Origin: an uncultured Verrucomicrobiota bacterium
GTDB lineage: Bacteria > Verrucomicrobiota > Verrucomicrobiia > Opitutales > Intestinicryptomonadaceae
Direction of reading: 5' to 3'
Assembly (NCBI GenBank): GCA_949293415.1
Contig: CASFDK010000043.1
Location: forward strand, 124,001 to 188,000
DNA: 64,000 nucleotides
Shown: positions 9,027 to 17,549 of the stretch, one piece after another
Position numbering within the stretch: position 1 is the stretch's first letter
How the letters are laid out: each line of letters opens with the position of its first letter
The notes under the pieces: model-generated
Databases searched by the model: none
What the model saw: only the letters and a program-made list of their open reading frames with translations
Told to the model about the DNA's origin: nothing
Made by a program: the position numbers and the translations under genes

Positions 9027-9612
9027 TTGAAAAAGAGAGGAACTTCGATTCAAATTGAAGTTCCTTTTTTTATATCAGAAGCAAAATACAAAACAAGCTA
9101 TAAAGTAAGACTTGCCGATGCGAACGAGCAAGCCAAACTAAAAATACCATCTCTGTTTGAAATGTTGCAAGAAGTGGCAACCGAACACGCAAATAAACTG
9201 GGTGTTGACTTTTCTGCGTTGTCGCCAAAGGGATTAGGTTGGGCTTTGTCAAAGTTGTCGATTGAAATCCAAAACTTGCCTTCTTGGAATTAACGCGTGC
9301 ATATAACAACGTGGCCTTCGGTCAGAGAACTCGTTGCAACGTATCGTGAATTTTCTGCATTGAATGCAAATAACGAGCCTTTATTTTCTGCACGCTCGCA
9401 ATGGATTTTATTCGATATAACCACGCGTAGAATTGCTCGCTTAGAAAAATTACATGAATGGGCTTTGTGCAACGAATTTGCCAACAGCGATACTTTTGAA
9501 GAGCCTTTAGAGCGTCCAAAAATAATTACAACATCAGTTGAATGTAATGTGCGTAATAACGATATCGACCTAAACGGACACGTAAATAATTCGATATATG
9601 TAGTCTGGGCAA
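9027..9612 (+). pseudogene. acyl-ACP thioesterase pseudogene (nonsense codon, 3' truncation)
   Basis: Hotdog-fold acyl-ACP thioesterase, which would release fatty acids from acyl carrier protein. The first half (YKTSYKVRLADANEQAK to IEIQNLPSW) and second half (HITTWPSVRELVATYREFSA to DIDLNGHVNN) lie in the same frame, split by a TAA at 9291-9293 where homologues usually have an acidic residue; GAA to TAA would explain it. The frame then breaks off near 9612, just after the conserved HVNN motif, where the sequence changes to that of the next minus-strand gene. The C-terminal third is missing from this window. The true start is unclear because the first codons overlap a terminator. Confidence 0.7.
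9038..9071 (+). terminator. intrinsic terminator after the cytochrome c peroxidase gene
   Basis: A 9-base-pair stem (9038-9046 with 9057-9065) with extra pairing across the loop, followed by seven T residues at 9065-9071. It begins 17 bases after the peroxidase stop codon. The first codons of the thioesterase frame overlap it, which makes that gene's annotated start doubtful. Confidence 0.85.
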
Positions 9613-9869
9613 TGCATGGTTTCCTCAGGGGAAGCCGTTTCAGCTGATTCAGAGGCTTCAGGCGCCTTCGGACTCTGTTCGAGTTCCTCCTTCTTGCCAC
9701 ATTTACCATACTTATAATAGCCATACCCCGCAAAGCCGGCTACCGCGAGTAATGGAATCGGAATATAGGAGGGCAATAACGTGCCCAACACCATAATACC
9801 GAAGGACGTAGCAAGTCCGGTAAGTAGAATTTTATCATCTTTAGCTTTTAAAAGGATCTCGTTCTTCAT
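9570..9869 (-). CDS. small two-helix membrane protein, probably 3'-truncated
   Basis: A 99-residue frame starting MKNEILLKAKDDKILLTGLA with two membrane segments (about 15-33 and 36-53), then a charged, Glu/Pro/Ser-rich tail. No family recognised. The last 15 or so codons are simply the antisense of the thioesterase fragment, so the native C-terminus was probably lost at the junction near 9612. It lies downstream of a terminator (9888-9919) on the same strand and so needs its own promoter. Confidence 0.45.
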   Translation of the reverse strand: MKNEILLKAKDDKILLTGLATSFGIMVLGTLLPSYIPIPLLAVAGFAGYGYYKYGKCGKKEELEQSPKAPEASESAETASPEETMHCPDYIYRIIYVSV

Positions 9870-9887
9870 GACTTTAGTATAGGTGGT

Positions 9888-9919
9888 TGCAAAATAAAAG
9901 CCCCTGATTGCTCAGGGGC
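9888..9919 (-). terminator. intrinsic terminator after the secreted-protein gene
   Basis: A perfect 8-base-pair stem (9900-9907 with 9912-9919) with a TTGC loop, followed on the minus strand by a T-rich tract at 9889-9899. It lies 18 bases past the end of the frame that stops at 9938. Confidence 0.85.
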
Positions 9920-9937
9920 GGAGTGGTTGAAAGTTGG

Positions 9938-11221
9938 TTATTGCCTCTCCCACCGTAAGCTGACGGGTTCCCCTTTTGCGCGACTATAATGGTCACCGTT
10001 CGCCTCAAACGTTTCAATTAGTTCGTAGACAACATTGCCCGCGATCGTCTTTATGGTGATTGTCGGAGTCTCCTCCATATAAAATACACGGTCATAATTG
10101 TCTATAATATCCGAAGAAAGCTTGGCGAACTGAGCTTCGGTAGCGATGTAGTTCATCGCCGCAGGGATGTTATTTTTGTTAAGGCCCGAAACCTGAGTGC
10201 AATCCACAGTATCTATGTTTACATAGTTTGTGTAATCTGAATGCAGAGTCGTGTCCGCATTTTTTATTACGATATTTTCAATCCAGGCGCTGTTGATGAG
10301 GCCGCCCCCCCTTTTTTGGCGGCTTTACTAATGCGGATTCGTTTGCTTTTACAACCGTCCCCGTCATCTTTATATCAGATAGGTCGTCATTAGAAAAATC
10401 AGCACCATATTCGCAATACCCTCCTGATTTTAATACCTCCAGCTGGAAATCCTTTGCGGTAGCTTCACTAAACTTTATATCATAAACATGGGAACCCATA
10501 TTTTCGTATACTTCGTATGTTGGGATATTCGGCTCTGCATCCAGATTTATTCCATTTACTGTTAAGTCGCAAATATAACCGGCATTGTTGAGGATAGTAT
10601 TCAATTGTGAGACATTCATAGTGTCGGCAAAGGTTACACCGTACAACTCTACTTTACTCCATTCCCAATCAGGAACTCCACCCTCAATGGTAAGTCCACC
10701 TCCATATAGGTGTTCATCTATTGTCATTTTTGGAAATGGAGCCTTAAGCGTAGTGTCCCAGGGCCCCGAGTACATGCCTATGATTATACCTTGACCCTCG
10801 TTTAAGTTGGCAACATCCGCTACGGTTAAATTTGGGTTGGTGATTTCCCCCGCTTGGATTTTACCCAGGTATTCAAGAGCCCGTGCAAACCACTCGCCAT
10901 CGTGCTCACTATCTACATCAAAGAAATTCCCCACGGATTCCCAGTCTTCCTTGGATAATCCCATATAATCGGCATATTTAACAGTCCATGCTGATTCTGC
11001 TGACCAAGATAGTGCATTTGACGTAAACACAACGACCTCTTGTGAATCACTTTCGGTAGTTTCAGGAGTTGGCAACTTTATCTCCTGCGGTATTAGCCTA
11101 TTAGCCTTATAGGCGTCTAAACGTGCGGATGTAGCATCCGCCATAACGGAATTAATAAACAATGGAGAAAGAGCTATAACTATCCCCCCTCCCCGAGGAA
11201 GTTAGGAATTTGTTTCTTCAT
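9938..11221 (-). pseudogene. secreted protein of unknown function broken by two poly-G/C frameshifts
   Basis: Two long open stretches (11162-10278 and 10207-9938) join into one 427-residue protein if two homopolymers are corrected. First, the true start is probably the ATG at 11219-11221 (MKKQIPNFLGEGG). Adding one G to the G6 run (plus-strand C-run 11184-11189) links it to IVIALSPLFINSVMADAT, giving a signal peptide with an AxA-like cleavage site. Second, removing one G from the G7 run (plus-strand 10305-10311) continues the frame as LINSAWIENIVIKNADTT and on into the downstream stretch without a stop. No domain is recognised. A good terminator follows. Phase variation, decay or sequencing error are all possible. 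Confidence 0.65.
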
Positions 11222-11241
11222 GTGATAGAAGTACAGGAAAT

Positions 11242-11526
11242 TTACTCTGCTATTTTGCAACGATTATACAAAACAGATTCCGGTACAACTGGGCATTCAA
11301 CCTGTTGAGACCTCACTGTCCCTGCTTTAACATACGTAGATTTTATGAAGGCCAAACAATCCGATTCTTTAAACCGGATACAACCTTCAGAAAACTTTAT
11401 ATAAGATATCTTTCTTGCAGCCCGCAATCTGTCCAGTGTATGCGTAGAAATGTTCAAATATGCAGCGGCTTGTTTTTTCGTGAGTAACCTGTCGTGATTT
11501 AATTCAGTATTTTCTGTTTTTTCCAT
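11242..11526 (-). CDS. excisionase-like helix-turn-helix DNA-binding protein
   Basis: A 94-residue protein carrying a MerR/excisionase-type winged helix (LLTKKQAAAYLNISTHTLDR, then IRFKESDCLAFI), the fold used by excisionases and small regulators of integrated elements. I start it at the ATG 11524-11526 because AAGGG precedes it closely; a longer frame to 11670 adds unlikely sequence. It sits 20 bases upstream of the frameshifted secreted-protein gene on the same strand. No integrase is seen in the window, so a role in excision cannot be shown. Confidence 0.65.
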   Translation of the reverse strand: MEKTENTELNHDRLLTKKQAAAYLNISTHTLDRLRAARKISYIKFSEGCIRFKESDCLAFIKSTYVKAGTVRSQQVECPVVPESVLYNRCKIAE

Positions 11527-11670
11527 ACCCTTATCGTAGGAAGCCCCTAAAAAAATATTGACTAAGCCGATGATTATTGCATTAAATACGGAAAATGCTT
11601 GGTATCGTTGTTTCAGTAGCTTGACGGTGCTAAGTATCGAATGTTCTTTGATAGGTAGGTGGAAACACAA

Positions 11671-11940
11671 AGAGGTAAAAGCTATCGCACATTTGTAACA
11701 CGATTCATGGAAAAAATTGTCACAAGTTGCTGAAAATTGGAAAGGCTAATTGGAGTTCAAGGTGTCGCACAACCCGACCAACATGTTAAATACGAACACC
11801 TTACGTCTAGAATTGGTGCACCTTACAACGCCTATTATGTCTAATAAACAAAAAACGATGCGAAACTTGCTTTTGTTTTGAAGAAACCAATATATACTTG
11901 TTTTTAATCTATTGAGACAACCTCTATAAGTGTTGATTTA
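11671..11940. other. AT-rich intergenic stretch, no gene supported
   Basis: Short broken frames are present on the plus strand, but none resembles a known protein and all contain stops. It separates the excisionase-like gene from the WavE fragment and may hold debris from an older rearrangement. Confidence 0.4.
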
Positions 11941-12159
11941 TTAGCGCCCTAAAGATAATAATTGCCTAATTCCAATCCGTATTAGATAATAAACAACAGA
12001 AAACGGTTCGCCCAACCAAGAGAAAAACTTGTGTACCCAAGTGGAAAGTATAATTTCGGATTTCGGGAGAAACTTTCTAATGCTTTTTAAGCATTCTTTT
12101 GTTTGTTCATAATTAACTGGACCTTGTACTACTACAGAAATATCTGCTGAATCTATCAT
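11941..12159 (-). pseudogene. fragment of a third WavE-type polysaccharide gene
   Basis: The first 42 residues (MIDSADISVVVQGPVNYEQT to EIILSTW) closely match the N-termini of the two WavE-type proteins just upstream, including the VQGP motif. The remaining 30 residues look like a C-terminal tail (LIRIGIRQLLSLGR). The central catalytic part of about 270 residues is missing, so this is an internal deletion remnant. It is the last member of the minus-strand operon. Confidence 0.7.
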
Positions 12160-12215
12160 GTTTTTAATTCTAATAAACTATATTTTTAACTGTAAAAAAT
12201 ATAATCTCAAAAATC

Positions 12216-13247
12216 TTACCTCTTTATTTCCTCTACTGCATAACTGGCAGAGTAATAAATTAGCGAAATCAAATCCGCAAAGAAACATTTTATGGAAAAC
12301 TCTTTTCTGAATTGGTATATTAACTTATAAAAATGCTTACGCATATGAATATAAGACCGCGACTGCATATTTAGACTCAATTGCGATGGCAGGCTCCACC
12401 CTACTCTAAATAAATTCGTTTTAACGCAAGAAACAAAGTCTTCTTGCTGTATACAATCAAGATAATCACTCAAATACAAACTTTTCTTTTGAGGAAGAAA
12501 AAACAATCTATGATCACACAACAAATAGTTTGAAAAAAATACATTATAAAAGTAATTCATATTGTTATCGGTAAAAGTATAGTATTTTAGTTGTGAGCAC
12601 ACGAACGACTTATCCATCTTTTTTAACCATTCTGTCATTATGTATTGTTCGGGAAATAATCTTGAAGACCACAATTTATATTTTGGGGACTCTTTATCAT
12701 GCAAAAGGAAGTATTTGGAATCAAAATCGCTTTGCAATGGAATGTCAAAGTAATCAATCAAATCAGAGGTTAACCCAAACAGAGCAATGTCAGAGGGATG
12801 AAACAATAGCTTGCTTTTTTTAGGTGATCTTGTGAACAGGTTAGTGACCAAAATTCTTTGCCGTGAGAAAGCATATTTTTCGTTTCTCAACTCAGGGAAT
12901 GCAGTATAATAATTTAAGAATTTATCGCCACTCAACATAATATCACCGCGCATTTTGAGAGAATACCTGCAGGTAGCCTTCTTTAAACCTTGTAAAGTTG
13001 AAACCAACTGTCTGTTCAGATTATTACCAAGGTAACCGTCTGTACTTGAACATTGAGGGGGAGGAATCGGACTATTGTTAATTTTAATATCAGCATCGTA
13101 GTGGCTCAGATCTTCATTCCACGCACTTATTATAATCTGGGCGTTTGGCAAATGACGTCTTACGCTTTCAAGGCAACGGGTAAGATATTTCCTCGTTACG
13201 GGACCTTGAATGATAACAGAAATGTCTTCGCTCTTTATTTGTTCCAT
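12216..13247 (-). CDS. WavE-family lipopolysaccharide/capsule synthesis protein
   Basis: A 343-residue protein of the WavE family (named after Vibrio cholerae WavE), putative glycosyltransferases or related enzymes in surface-polysaccharide assembly. Family features seen are ISVIIQGPVTRKYLTRCLES at the start, NNLNRQLVSTLQGLK, KMRGDIMLSG, FHPSDIALFGLTSDLIDYFD and PEQYIMTEWL. It overlaps the end of the preceding WavE gene by 13 bases, showing translational coupling. The donor and acceptor sugars are unknown. Confidence 0.8.
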   Translation of the reverse strand: MEQIKSEDISVIIQGPVTRKYLTRCLESVRRHLPNAQIIISAWNEDLSHYDADIKINNSPIPPPQCSSTDGYLGNNLNRQLVSTLQGLKKATCRYSLKMRGDIMLSGDKFLNYYTAFPELRNEKYAFSRQRILVTNLFTRSPKKSKLLFHPSDIALFGLTSDLIDYFDIPLQSDFDSKYFLLHDKESPKYKLWSSRLFPEQYIMTEWLKKMDKSFVCSQLKYYTFTDNNMNYFYNVFFSNYLLCDHRLFFLPQKKSLYLSDYLDCIQQEDFVSCVKTNLFRVGWSLPSQLSLNMQSRSYIHMRKHFYKLIYQFRKEFSIKCFFADLISLIYYSASYAVEEIKR

Positions 13248-14236
13248 ATGAAAATATCTTCCAGTTTTTTAATAAATCCAGTTCGGATAATTTTCCGCTT
13301 CGTTTTATTTAATATCAAGATACCAAATAAAGGAAACAGAAAAAACAAGGCAATCCTACAGAAAATTTCAATTTTAAAACAACGGAATGGTATTTCAAAT
13401 TTTTTATCTATATATTTATTGTATAATTTGAAATACCTATATTGCGAGTAAGTTTTCATAAAATCCCTACTTATTAAATTTGTATTAGGAAGTAAAGATA
13501 CTTTCAATGGAACAATATCGAATTCGCGGCAAGGAACCACATAACAATTATTCACAATTGCCATCTCGGAGGCTCGTTTAATTTTAGCCGAAAAATCAAA
13601 CATGGAATCAAATTCAACATCAAAATGTTTGCGAAGCATGTTGACAAAAATGTGTTGTTCTGGTGTGTAACGGTTCGAAATTGACGAAGACATTTTATTG
13701 TAAACTTTTTCAGAATCATCAACCAATGGGATATCAAATAAATCAAGTAAATCTTCGGTAAGTCCAAAATAATAAAAGTCTGACAGATGATACGGTTTGA
13801 TTTCTCTTCCGTTGTCCAAATCAACCGCCGAATAAACCAAAACACGCTCTTTTGTTGCGATCGGAAATATTCTTTTCATAGACTTTGTGCCTTCAAAAAT
13901 CTTGAGGAAATTATCTCCTGTCAACGCAAAGTCCGTTCGCATCTTTAACGCGTATTTTGTATTTACGCGCTTTAAGCCATTTATTGTAGAAACCAGCTGC
14001 CTATTAGTATTGTTTATCGGTGACTTTTTACGCCACGCGTAATACGGAAATCCGCCAGGATCTTGATTGAATATTATTTCATCAAATTCTAATCCCGTTA
14101 CATCGCTACCAATCCATGTAGACAAAATTAAACGCGAATTTGGCAAAAACTTGCGCACGCTTGCACACGCTTTCATCGTATTCAACTTGTCTATCGCGCC
14201 CTGTATGACGACTGAAACATCACGAGAATCTATCAT
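13235..14236 (-). CDS. WavE-family lipopolysaccharide/capsule synthesis protein
   Basis: A 333-residue paralogue of the next gene downstream. It starts VSVVIQGAIDKLNTMKACAS and contains NNTNRQLVSTINGLKRVNTK, KMRTDFALTGDNFLKIF, the HLSDFYYFGLTEDLLDLFD segment and TPEQHIFVNML. The two copies plus the fragment at 11941 show local duplication and divergence, as expected for enzymes adding related residues to a variable polysaccharide. Its start codon shares one base with the cupin stop codon. Confidence 0.8.
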   Translation of the reverse strand: MIDSRDVSVVIQGAIDKLNTMKACASVRKFLPNSRLILSTWIGSDVTGLEFDEIIFNQDPGGFPYYAWRKKSPINNTNRQLVSTINGLKRVNTKYALKMRTDFALTGDNFLKIFEGTKSMKRIFPIATKERVLVYSAVDLDNGREIKPYHLSDFYYFGLTEDLLDLFDIPLVDDSEKVYNKMSSSISNRYTPEQHIFVNMLRKHFDVEFDSMFDFSAKIKRASEMAIVNNCYVVPCREFDIVPLKVSLLPNTNLISRDFMKTYSQYRYFKLYNKYIDKKFEIPFRCFKIEIFCRIALFFLFPLFGILILNKTKRKIIRTGFIKKLEDIFIWNK

Positions 14237-14559
14237 TACGCAATATACTTGTCATTGTTTACCCCTGGGATTTTAACGACAACATTGACCGTATTATCTT
14301 CCAGTGCCGTAAAGTCGGTAATATCGTTAGGCTCCATGACGACAATGTCCCCTGCCCCATATTCCACGCCGTTCATTAAAACCCTGCCGGATATAATACA
14401 TGTAAACTCGGTTGCAATTTTATGAAAATGAGCAATCTCGCTGTCGCCCTTCTTATAATACTTGACTGCAACTTCGCAGTCATTTGTCATCAAAAGCGAC
14501 GGTTCAAAATTGCCAATGAACCATCCCTTAACCATATCCTTAAGGTTAGCTATCTTCAT
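14236..14559 (-). CDS. small cupin-domain protein
   Basis: A 107-residue single-domain cupin with the metal-binding pattern seen as AHFHKIATEFTCIISGRVLM, then GAGDIVVMEPND. Cupins in polysaccharide loci are often sugar-nucleotide epimerases or isomerases, or small-molecule-binding regulators. This one is short and no specific reaction can be named. It overlaps the upstream nucleotidyltransferase by ATGA and the downstream WavE gene by one base, so it belongs to the same pathway unit. Confidence 0.8.
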   Translation of the reverse strand: MKIANLKDMVKGWFIGNFEPSLLMTNDCEVAVKYYKKGDSEIAHFHKIATEFTCIISGRVLMNGVEYGAGDIVVMEPNDITDFTALEDNTVNVVVKIPGVNNDKYIA

Positions 14560-15287
14560 TTTGTATCAAGATTTTTTATTTCAGCTATATATTGTTTTAA
14601 ATAATATTCTGTTTTAAGTGGATGAAAATTTTTCTGTTCAATGTGAAATAGAGCAACTTTCTTTTGCATCAAAATCATCTCATTTACAACCTGACTAAGA
14701 TAAAAAGAACCGTTTATCGGATAGTCCTTGCGTATTACGGACTTTGCGCCTTCAACAAAGTCTTTACCTTCTTTAAAATAATAAAAACTTGCCAACGCGT
14801 TCCTGCTTATTGGACGTTTTTCGGAAACTTCTGCAACATATCCATCCTCACCAAATTTTACGAAAGAATAACGCGGGTGAACGGAAGGGAAGGATACAAC
14901 ACCAACGTCAGAATCATTATCTCTGAAATAATCCAATATCATTTTTACATCCGCATCGACAAAGTCAGTTGATGCTAATATTAAAATTTCTTCATCACAA
15001 TCTATAAACTCTCCTGCTAAAAGGGCTGTGCATGCGGCGCCCTTTGTATCGGAATTTACAGATATAACATTTGCATTCGGAACAAGCTGGCGTACGATAG
15101 AATCTACATGAAAAGAGGATACATCGTCGGAACGTACACAAAATATACAATCGGATATATCTTTAATGGGGACGGTTGCAATTATATGTTCAAGAATTAA
15201 TTTCCCATTTACTTCAGACAAATACAATGGGTAGATATCGTCGCCGCAACGAACCCTATCGCCAGCCATTAAAAAAACAACTTTCAT
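14556..15287 (-). CDS. nucleotidyltransferase-like protein with degenerate signature
   Basis: A 243-residue protein with the NTP-transferase (sugar-phosphate nucleotidylyltransferase) fold: VVFLMAGDRVRCGDDIYPLY at the start, TKGAACTALLAGEFI, ILASTDFVDADV for the metal-binding aspartate, and GSFYLSQVVNEMI. The usual GxGTRxxPxTxxxPK loop is reduced and lacks the recognisable PK lysine, so catalysis or substrate may differ from relatives. It overlaps the HAD gene upstream and the cupin gene downstream by ATGA. It could activate a sugar or polyol phosphate, or be a non-catalytic partner of the nucleotidyltransferase at 16539. Confidence 0.7.
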   Translation of the reverse strand: MKVVFLMAGDRVRCGDDIYPLYLSEVNGKLILEHIIATVPIKDISDCIFCVRSDDVSSFHVDSIVRQLVPNANVISVNSDTKGAACTALLAGEFIDCDEEILILASTDFVDADVKMILDYFRDNDSDVGVVSFPSVHPRYSFVKFGEDGYVAEVSEKRPISRNALASFYYFKEGKDFVEGAKSVIRKDYPINGSFYLSQVVNEMILMQKKVALFHIEQKNFHPLKTEYYLKQYIAEIKNLDTK

Positions 15288-15919
15288 TCGGAAGCTCTTT
15301 CTATCTCGTTTATTCTGCTTTTGATATTGGCATAATTGACATCGGAAACTTCATTAATCTTAAGTAGATGCCCTCCCGAAGCCAATGCCGCCTTTATTCC
15401 GTTTTCATTATCTTCAAGAATCAAGACTTCATCAGGAGAAACGCCCAAGCGTTTCATTGCAGTCAAATATATATCAGGATCGGGCTTAGAACGAACAACA
15501 TCTTGATTTGACAGCATAAAATCAAAGTAATTCGTAAGTCTGGCTTTTTCCATCATAAGTTCAACGGTTTTACGAATTGAATTTGACCCAACTGCCATTC
15601 TATACCCTTCCACCCTAAGACGAGAAAGAGCATATTCATGGTCAAACCGCGGACGGCACTTATTGTAAATCATTTCGATGGTATACTGCTGTTTCATTTC
15701 ATTAATAAATGAATGCAGGTATCGCGGCAACCCCTTTTCCAATGACAATTTCTCTAACTTAACTTTTGTCGGCAAGCCATCGTAAGCCGATAGGTGTTCA
15801 AATCTACTTATTTCATAACCAAAAAGCGCCAACGCCCTATTCAATGCCTCATAGTGCCAATCTTTAGCTTCTATAAGTACACCATCCATATCAAATAATA
15901 TAACTTTTATTTCGCTCAT
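15284..15919 (-). CDS. HAD-family phosphatase/phosphomutase (beta-phosphoglucomutase type)
   Basis: A 211-residue haloacid-dehalogenase protein. Motif I is FDMDGVLIEAKDWHYEALNR with the nucleophile and acid-base aspartates, motif II is MAVGSNSIRKTVELMM, and motif III/IV is KPDPDIYLTAMKRL with VLILEDNENGIKAAL. The helical cap after motif I matches the beta-phosphoglucomutase/phosphatase subgroup. It overlaps both neighbours by ATGA. It most likely interconverts or dephosphorylates the phosphorylated precursor activated by the neighbouring nucleotidyltransferases. Confidence 0.85.
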   Translation of the reverse strand: MSEIKVILFDMDGVLIEAKDWHYEALNRALALFGYEISRFEHLSAYDGLPTKVKLEKLSLEKGLPRYLHSFINEMKQQYTIEMIYNKCRPRFDHEYALSRLRVEGYRMAVGSNSIRKTVELMMEKARLTNYFDFMLSNQDVVRSKPDPDIYLTAMKRLGVSPDEVLILEDNENGIKAALASGGHLLKINEVSDVNYANIKSRINEIERASE

Positions 15920-16539
15920 ATTGCAAAAAAATTAGAAGCTTCTTTAGGTTTATCTGTGCAAAGTACCAAATCTGACGAACGAAAATTATCAAGACTACGA
16001 ATTATGTTCCACTGTTTTGTTGAATTACGTTGATGCAAATCCGCCGATACAATACAAACCCGCTTATACTTTTCGATGATGGAATCCAGATCCGTTTTCG
16101 AGTACCAATCTGAATGGAAAGAATCTAACCAAATCCCATTGTAAACTGGGAACAATGGGGGGACTGGACAAATATCGCTTATTCCACAATAACAGTTTAT
16201 TCCTGTTAGATATTGAAAAACTAAGTCGGGAATGGACATATCAAACGTAAAATAGTTTGTATGTGAATATTTATTCAATAGCTCTAGAATATCCGGTGCT
16301 AATCCATCCGCTTTTATGTTAATTGCAAGTAATAGATTCCTGCCATCCATCAACTCAAGCAAGTCAGAGAATTTCATTTCGTCGCCAGATGGTATATCAT
16401 GAGAGATAACTAAAGTCCCATTTGAATCTCTTACATCAAGCTCCGTTCCGTACCCAGCATCAAAAGATGTGCAAAATGCTTTGTAGGTATTTTTTTCGGA
16501 CGGAGAGTTCCAGCAACCTCGGTGTGAAATAATTTTCAT
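15916..16539 (-). CDS. glycerophosphodiester phosphodiesterase-like protein
   Basis: A 207-residue TIM-barrel protein with GDPD active-site motifs: ISHRGCW at the start, NTYKAFCTSFDAGYGTELDV with acidic metal ligands, and LVISHDIPSG with the second catalytic histidine. Family members hydrolyse glycerophosphodiesters or related phosphodiesters. No signal peptide is seen, so it should be cytoplasmic, unlike scavenging GlpQ. Being wedged between nucleotidyltransferase and HAD genes with overlapping ends suggests it makes or recycles a phosphorylated building block, possibly a glycerol or polyol phosphate. That is inference. Confidence 0.75.
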   Translation of the reverse strand: MKIISHRGCWNSPSEKNTYKAFCTSFDAGYGTELDVRDSNGTLVISHDIPSGDEMKFSDLLELMDGRNLLLAINIKADGLAPDILELLNKYSHTNYFTFDMSIPDLVFQYLTGINCYCGISDICPVPPLFPVYNGIWLDSFHSDWYSKTDLDSIIEKYKRVCIVSADLHQRNSTKQWNIIRSLDNFRSSDLVLCTDKPKEASNFFAI

Positions 16540-17282
16540 TATTTTCTTATTTTCTGCGATATCGGGTGATTTAGGAAAAATTCCAAATCCGACGGGATGC
16601 CTAGACCATACATTCCATCGTACTCACGACCAATATTGTATATGCCTACTTTAGCGCCCTTTTTTATCATGTAGTTATAGACGGGGCATGTGTAAAACTC
16701 GTTATTAACCCTTACTCCGTCTGCAATCATTGCTTCACCACACGATACAAGCTCTGCCCCCGACGAAAAATAAAAAATTCCCACAGTTGCTTCGTCGGAT
16801 ATTACTTTCTTTTCTGCGGTTTCCGTAACGATACCGTTCATATCTACTTTTGCATATGACCATTTGGGATCATTAGACTTCATTGTCATGATATAGCCAT
16901 CGTAATGTGTGGCAGACTTCAAAAAGCTATTGATATCGAAGTCTATATATTGGTCAGAGTTCGCAGTTAGAACCGGAGTGTTGCTATCAAAAAACGATTT
17001 CGCCTTTAAAACCGTACACAATTGACCCTCAGTAACTCCATCTATACCTATGAGTTCAACATTAGAATCCAAAGATTCCAATAACGAATCAATACCATAA
17101 CGTCTAATGTGTTCGTTCTGACATATGAATATGAAGCGATGATCTTGCATAGGCTTCAGGTTGTCCACGACAACTTTAATCATAGGCACACCATGAACAT
17201 CAATTAACGGTTTAGGGAGAGCATATCCTGCATTGGCGAACCTACTGCCCAACCCTGCCATTGGAATAACAATATTTATCAC
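16539..17282 (-). CDS. sugar-phosphate nucleotidyltransferase (NTP transferase)
   Basis: A 247-residue nucleotidyltransferase and the first gene of the overlapping operon. The signature IVIPMAGLGSRFANAGYALP followed by KPLIDV holds the conserved GxGSR loop and the PK lysine; TEGQLCTVLKAK and VLTANSDQYIDFD supply further substrate- and metal-binding residues. It probably forms an NDP (CDP or dTDP) derivative of a sugar or polyol phosphate for the polysaccharide. The GDPD gene begins within its stop codon. The promoter should lie in 17283-17549. Confidence 0.85.
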   Translation of the reverse strand: MINIVIPMAGLGSRFANAGYALPKPLIDVHGVPMIKVVVDNLKPMQDHRFIFICQNEHIRRYGIDSLLESLDSNVELIGIDGVTEGQLCTVLKAKSFFDSNTPVLTANSDQYIDFDINSFLKSATHYDGYIMTMKSNDPKWSYAKVDMNGIVTETAEKKVISDEATVGIFYFSSGAELVSCGEAMIADGVRVNNEFYTCPVYNYMIKKGAKVGIYNIGREYDGMYGLGIPSDLEFFLNHPISQKIRK

Positions 17283-17549
17283 AATAAATCCTTCCGTTTA
17301 CCTAAAAAACACTGAAAGCTGAAACGAAAATCTACATCCCTACCTTCATGGAGATTACACACTGAAGCTTTAGGTTTAATTGTCAAGCTAAATTATTTGT
17401 TTTAATGCTCAAAATCAATAGATCTACATTTGATTCATAGAAAGCTTACAAAATTTGATTAACGGCGTCAGAATATCGCATGCTCCATAAAAAAAGGTTG
17501 CAACCGTCAATGCAATATCGTCAAATATGTACAAATTTGCGCACAGTAT
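17283..17549. other. divergent promoter region of the polysaccharide locus
   Basis: An AT-rich 267-base gap between the first gene of the minus-strand nucleotidyltransferase operon and the plus-strand DUF1796 gene. It must hold promoters for both directions. No convincing operator or riboswitch fold was recognised. Confidence 0.4.

Noticed and set aside
11242..11670. Excisionase-like gene considered as proof of an integrated phage or element
   Set aside because: No integrase, attachment-site repeat or phage gene was found in the window.
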